A DNA stretch of 23,978 nucleotides from DASPXY01 sp038227745 (lineage in GTDB: Bacteria > Planctomycetota > Planctomycetia > Gemmatales > Gemmataceae). The stretch lies in assembly GCA_038227745.1 (NCBI GenBank), contig JBBRPS010000042.1, positions 1 through 23,978 of the forward strand, written 5' to 3'. The notes below the pieces were generated by a model. That model did no database searches, was not told the DNA's origin, and saw nothing but the letters and a program-made list of their open reading frames with translations. Both the position numbers and the translations under genes were made by a program. Numbering within the stretch: the first letter of the stretch is position 1; the number at the start of each line of letters is the position of its first letter. Below, piece by piece: positions 22,043 to 23,978 of the stretch.

Positions 22043-23764
22043 TCATGCGTTCATGGGCCGCCGCGGGACGAAGGGATCGGGCCGCGGCGGCTGCGGGGCG
22101 GCGCTGATGACGGGCGGCGCGCCCACCACCTGCAGCTTGTCCGTCAGGTCCTTCGCCACGTTCGCCCGCTTCAGGAACAGCAGCGCGAAACACGTGTCGC
22201 AGACGCCGGGGAAGCGGTCGCGCCAGCTGCCGTCCTCCTTCTGGTTCTTCACGATCACGTCCGAGCCCCAACCGTACCAATCCTTGCCGTTGATGCTCTT
22301 GACCAGGCCGAAGATCATCCCCACCCGCTCCACCGACCAGAGGAAATACAGGTCGCCCCAGCAGTCGGCGCCGAAGTACGTCCCCTTGAGCAGCGTGGCG
22401 TTATCCAGGGCCCCGAGCTTGTTCTTAATCAGCCCTTTTTCGTCCGGCGGGGCGTCGTGCCAGGCGCGGTAGAGGTCCATCATCTTTTTAGTGTGCTCGT
22501 GGCGGCTGACGCGCTCCTCCTTGGACAGGCGCCTGGGATCCCAGCCGATGGCCTCGGTGATGTAGGCCAGCCCCTTCTTGATCGCCGGGTCGTCCTTGAT
22601 CACGTTGCGGGCGACCGCCGGCTTCTTGCCCTTGCCCTTGTCCTTCTCCTTCGCCAACCGGTCCGCATCGACGCCCTGGCCGACCGCCAAACCGATCAGG
22701 CCGGCGCAGGTGGTCCCGCCCTTCAGGAAGCCATCGTCGCGGGCCTTGTAGCCCCAGCTGCCATTGTCGTTCTGGTTGCGGCGGTAGCGGTCCTCGATCA
22801 TCTTGAGCGAGGCGTCGGTCTTGACGTTGTACTTGCGCGCCGCCCACAGCGCCAGCGTGCAGAACTGGTTGATCGAGTTGTCACCCTTGCTGTGGTCGTC
22901 CTTGTCGCCCACCGTGGGGATCGGCCGGCCGGCGTTCAGGTCGGCGAGGATTTTCTGGTGCTGCGTGTCGCTGATGGGCTTGCAGGAATAGTCCCAGCCG
23001 CCGTTGGCGTTCTGCGAGGCGATCATCTGAGTGGCGATGCGCTGGATCAGTTCGCGGTCGCGCGCCTCGGGGGCGCGATCCTTCGACTCGTACCAGCGGT
23101 CGAGAAACAGGATAGCGATGGCGAGCGAATAGGTGAAGTGCAGCGTGGGCGCCGCCTGGCGCACCGTGTCGATCGCCTTGCGGACGGCCTTGTCGCTGGA
23201 CGGCTCGTCGCACTCCAGGAGGGTCAGCCCGGCGAGGGCCACCACGCCGACCTGCGAACCGGCCCCCGTGTCGTTGAAGTAGTAATCCTTGCTGCCCTCG
23301 TTGATCTGCTTCTTGAGGTAGGCGACGCCGCGCGCGATCGCCCGGTCGATCTTCGCCTGCCGGGGGTCGGCCGCCCGGCCCGGCGTCGGGCGATCGAACG
23401 GCTCGACGGCCGGCTTCTTATTGAGCAGCAGAACGATGACAAAGACCGCCACGATGGCCAGGATGCCGCCGATGCCCAGGACCCAGGGCAGCGCACTGCG
23501 CCGCGGCGGCCTGCGGCGCTGGATCAGCGGCTCGTGGTCGAATGCGGGGGCGGATGCCCGGGCCGGCGCGGACTGGACCGCCATCGGCGGCGCCATCGGT
23601 GCGGACCGCGGCCCGCGCGCGACCGCCTGGGCGGCGGGGACCGGCGCGGGGCCGCCCACCGTGAAGACCGCACTGCAGCGCGGGCACTGGACGTGCGCCG
23701 GCAGCGCCTGCGCGATCTGGAGCGGCATCTGACACTTGGGACAGGCACATTGCATCACTGACAT
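22043..23764 (-). CDS. Membrane protein with N-terminal zinc ribbon and prenyltransferase/squalene-cyclase-fold domain
   Basis: A 573-aa protein. Residues 6-36 form a small zinc ribbon with C8, C11, C27 and C30. A Pro/Ala-rich linker is followed by one membrane helix (about 92-113, flanked by RRRPPRR). Residues 130-540 are a helical alpha/alpha toroid of the terpenoid-cyclase type, shown by repeated QNANGGWDYS, NQNDNGSWGYK and NQKEDGSWRDRF motifs. These QW-like repeats usually mark the fold rather than cyclase chemistry. No DXDD acid motif of squalene-hopene cyclase is visible, so catalysis of that kind is doubtful. Planctomycetes carry many such proteins with unknown roles. Start 23764 (MSVMQCACPKC) is supported by the ribbon; a second ATG lies three codons in. 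Confidence 0.85.
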   Translation of the reverse strand: MSVMQCACPKCQMPLQIAQALPAHVQCPRCSAVFTVGGPAPVPAAQAVARGPRSAPMAPPMAVQSAPARASAPAFDHEPLIQRRRPPRRSALPWVLGIGGILAIVAVFVIVLLLNKKPAVEPFDRPTPGRAADPRQAKIDRAIARGVAYLKKQINEGSKDYYFNDTGAGSQVGVVALAGLTLLECDEPSSDKAVRKAIDTVRQAAPTLHFTYSLAIAILFLDRWYESKDRAPEARDRELIQRIATQMIASQNANGGWDYSCKPISDTQHQKILADLNAGRPIPTVGDKDDHSKGDNSINQFCTLALWAARKYNVKTDASLKMIEDRYRRNQNDNGSWGYKARDDGFLKGGTTCAGLIGLAVGQGVDADRLAKEKDKGKGKKPAVARNVIKDDPAIKKGLAYITEAIGWDPRRLSKEERVSRHEHTKKMMDLYRAWHDAPPDEKGLIKNKLGALDNATLLKGTYFGADCWGDLYFLWSVERVGMIFGLVKSINGKDWYGWGSDVIVKNQKEDGSWRDRFPGVCDTCFALLFLKRANVAKDLTDKLQVVGAPPVISAAPQPPRPDPFVPRRPMNA

Positions 23765-23925
23765 GGCACTTCGCCTTCCGGCCAGGGGATCGAGAGAATG
23801 CGTCTTGCGGTTGAGTATAGGTGCCGCGCCGGCAGCCCGCTAGTGTCCCGCTGCGGAAGTTCTGCAAGGAATTAGGGAAGGCGATATCATGGGAGTAATC
23901 CTCGCCGAACAACGGAGGTTATCTC

Positions 23926-23978
23926 ATGCGCGGCCGCAAACCTCGTCCCTTCTCGGTGCTGTGTGCCGATCTCCCTGC
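23926..23978 (+). CDS. Partial gene, probable IS630-type transposase (cut by the window edge)
   Basis: A GGAGG site (23914-23918) stands seven bases before ATG 23926. The first 17 codons read MRGRKPRPFSVLCADLP. Basic starts of the form MRGRKP are typical of planctomycete IS630-family transposases, which open with a helix-turn-helix. The assignment rests on these few residues only, and the other end and terminal repeats are outside the window. Confidence 0.45.
   Translation, partial: MRGRKPRPFSVLCADLP

Noticed and set aside
22007..23761. 584-aa plus-strand ORF opposite the cyclase-fold gene
   Set aside because: The minus-strand frame has a zinc ribbon, a membrane helix and QW-type motifs. 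The plus frame is a compositional mirror.

Overview
The window looks like a chromosomal segment of a high-GC planctomycete, most likely of the Gemmata/Gemmataceae type. The evidence is a PSCyt1-PSCyt2-PSD1 (DUF1549/DUF1553) cytochrome protein, a DUF1501 protein with a twin-arginine leader, a Ser/Thr kinase fused to a formylglycine-generating-enzyme (SUMF1) domain, two Uma2-family genes, a zinc-ribbon/terpene-cyclase-fold membrane protein, and several long near-perfect palindromes of the kind scattered through these genomes. High GC makes long antisense ORFs common, so only ORFs with recognisable protein character were kept.

Layout: 1-289 holds two long palindromes. 290-775 (-) is a small hypothetical gene. 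953-2659 (+) is an exported gluzincin peptidase. 2790-3506 (-) is a GntR/FadR regulator, divergent from the large PSD1 protein (3615-6644, +). 6671-7495 (+) is a Uma2-like gene. 7606-10293 is a diversity-generating retroelement (DGR). 10418-10806 (-) is an antitoxin gene with a broken VapC-type toxin. 11052-12118 (-) is a two-gene unit whose HEPN-like first gene is frameshifted. 12508-13944 (+) is DUF1501, 14035-15015 (+) a ROK-family protein, and 15061-15642 (+) a second Uma2 gene followed by a decayed copy of the ROK 3' end. 15803-16269 (-) is a ParE-type toxin-antitoxin pair, 16372-16929 (-) a GbsR/MarR regulator, and 17205-18896 (-) a protein of nine 59-residue Trp-rich repeats. 19163-19255 (+) is a scrap of an S9 peptidase. 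19313-20938 (-) is leuA behind an attenuator leader (21097-21310). 21341-21886 (-) is a DUF2617-like gene and 22043-23764 (-) the cyclase-fold protein. The start of a probable transposase is cut by the right edge.

Two systems stand out. (1) A DGR in the order target-VR, avd, TR. A 153-bp template at 10141-10293 repeats the 3' end of the kinase-SUMF1 gene (9563-9715). Eleven of the twelve mismatches sit at template adenines, which is the signature of adenine-specific mutagenic retrohoming. The reverse transcriptase expected just after TR is absent. The avd reading frame has no normal start codon, and the next locus is a truncated PIN toxin. The cassette therefore looks freshly orphaned or served in trans. 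(2) A leucine attenuator ahead of leuA. It has a 20-codon leader with seven Leu codons, an antiterminator arm over the leader stop codon, and an 11-bp terminator hairpin with a T run, all behind a recognisable promoter.

The stretch from 6645 to 12507 separates PSD1 from DUF1501, genes that are usually neighbours, and it carries most of the accessory or broken genes. It may be an accreted accessory region.
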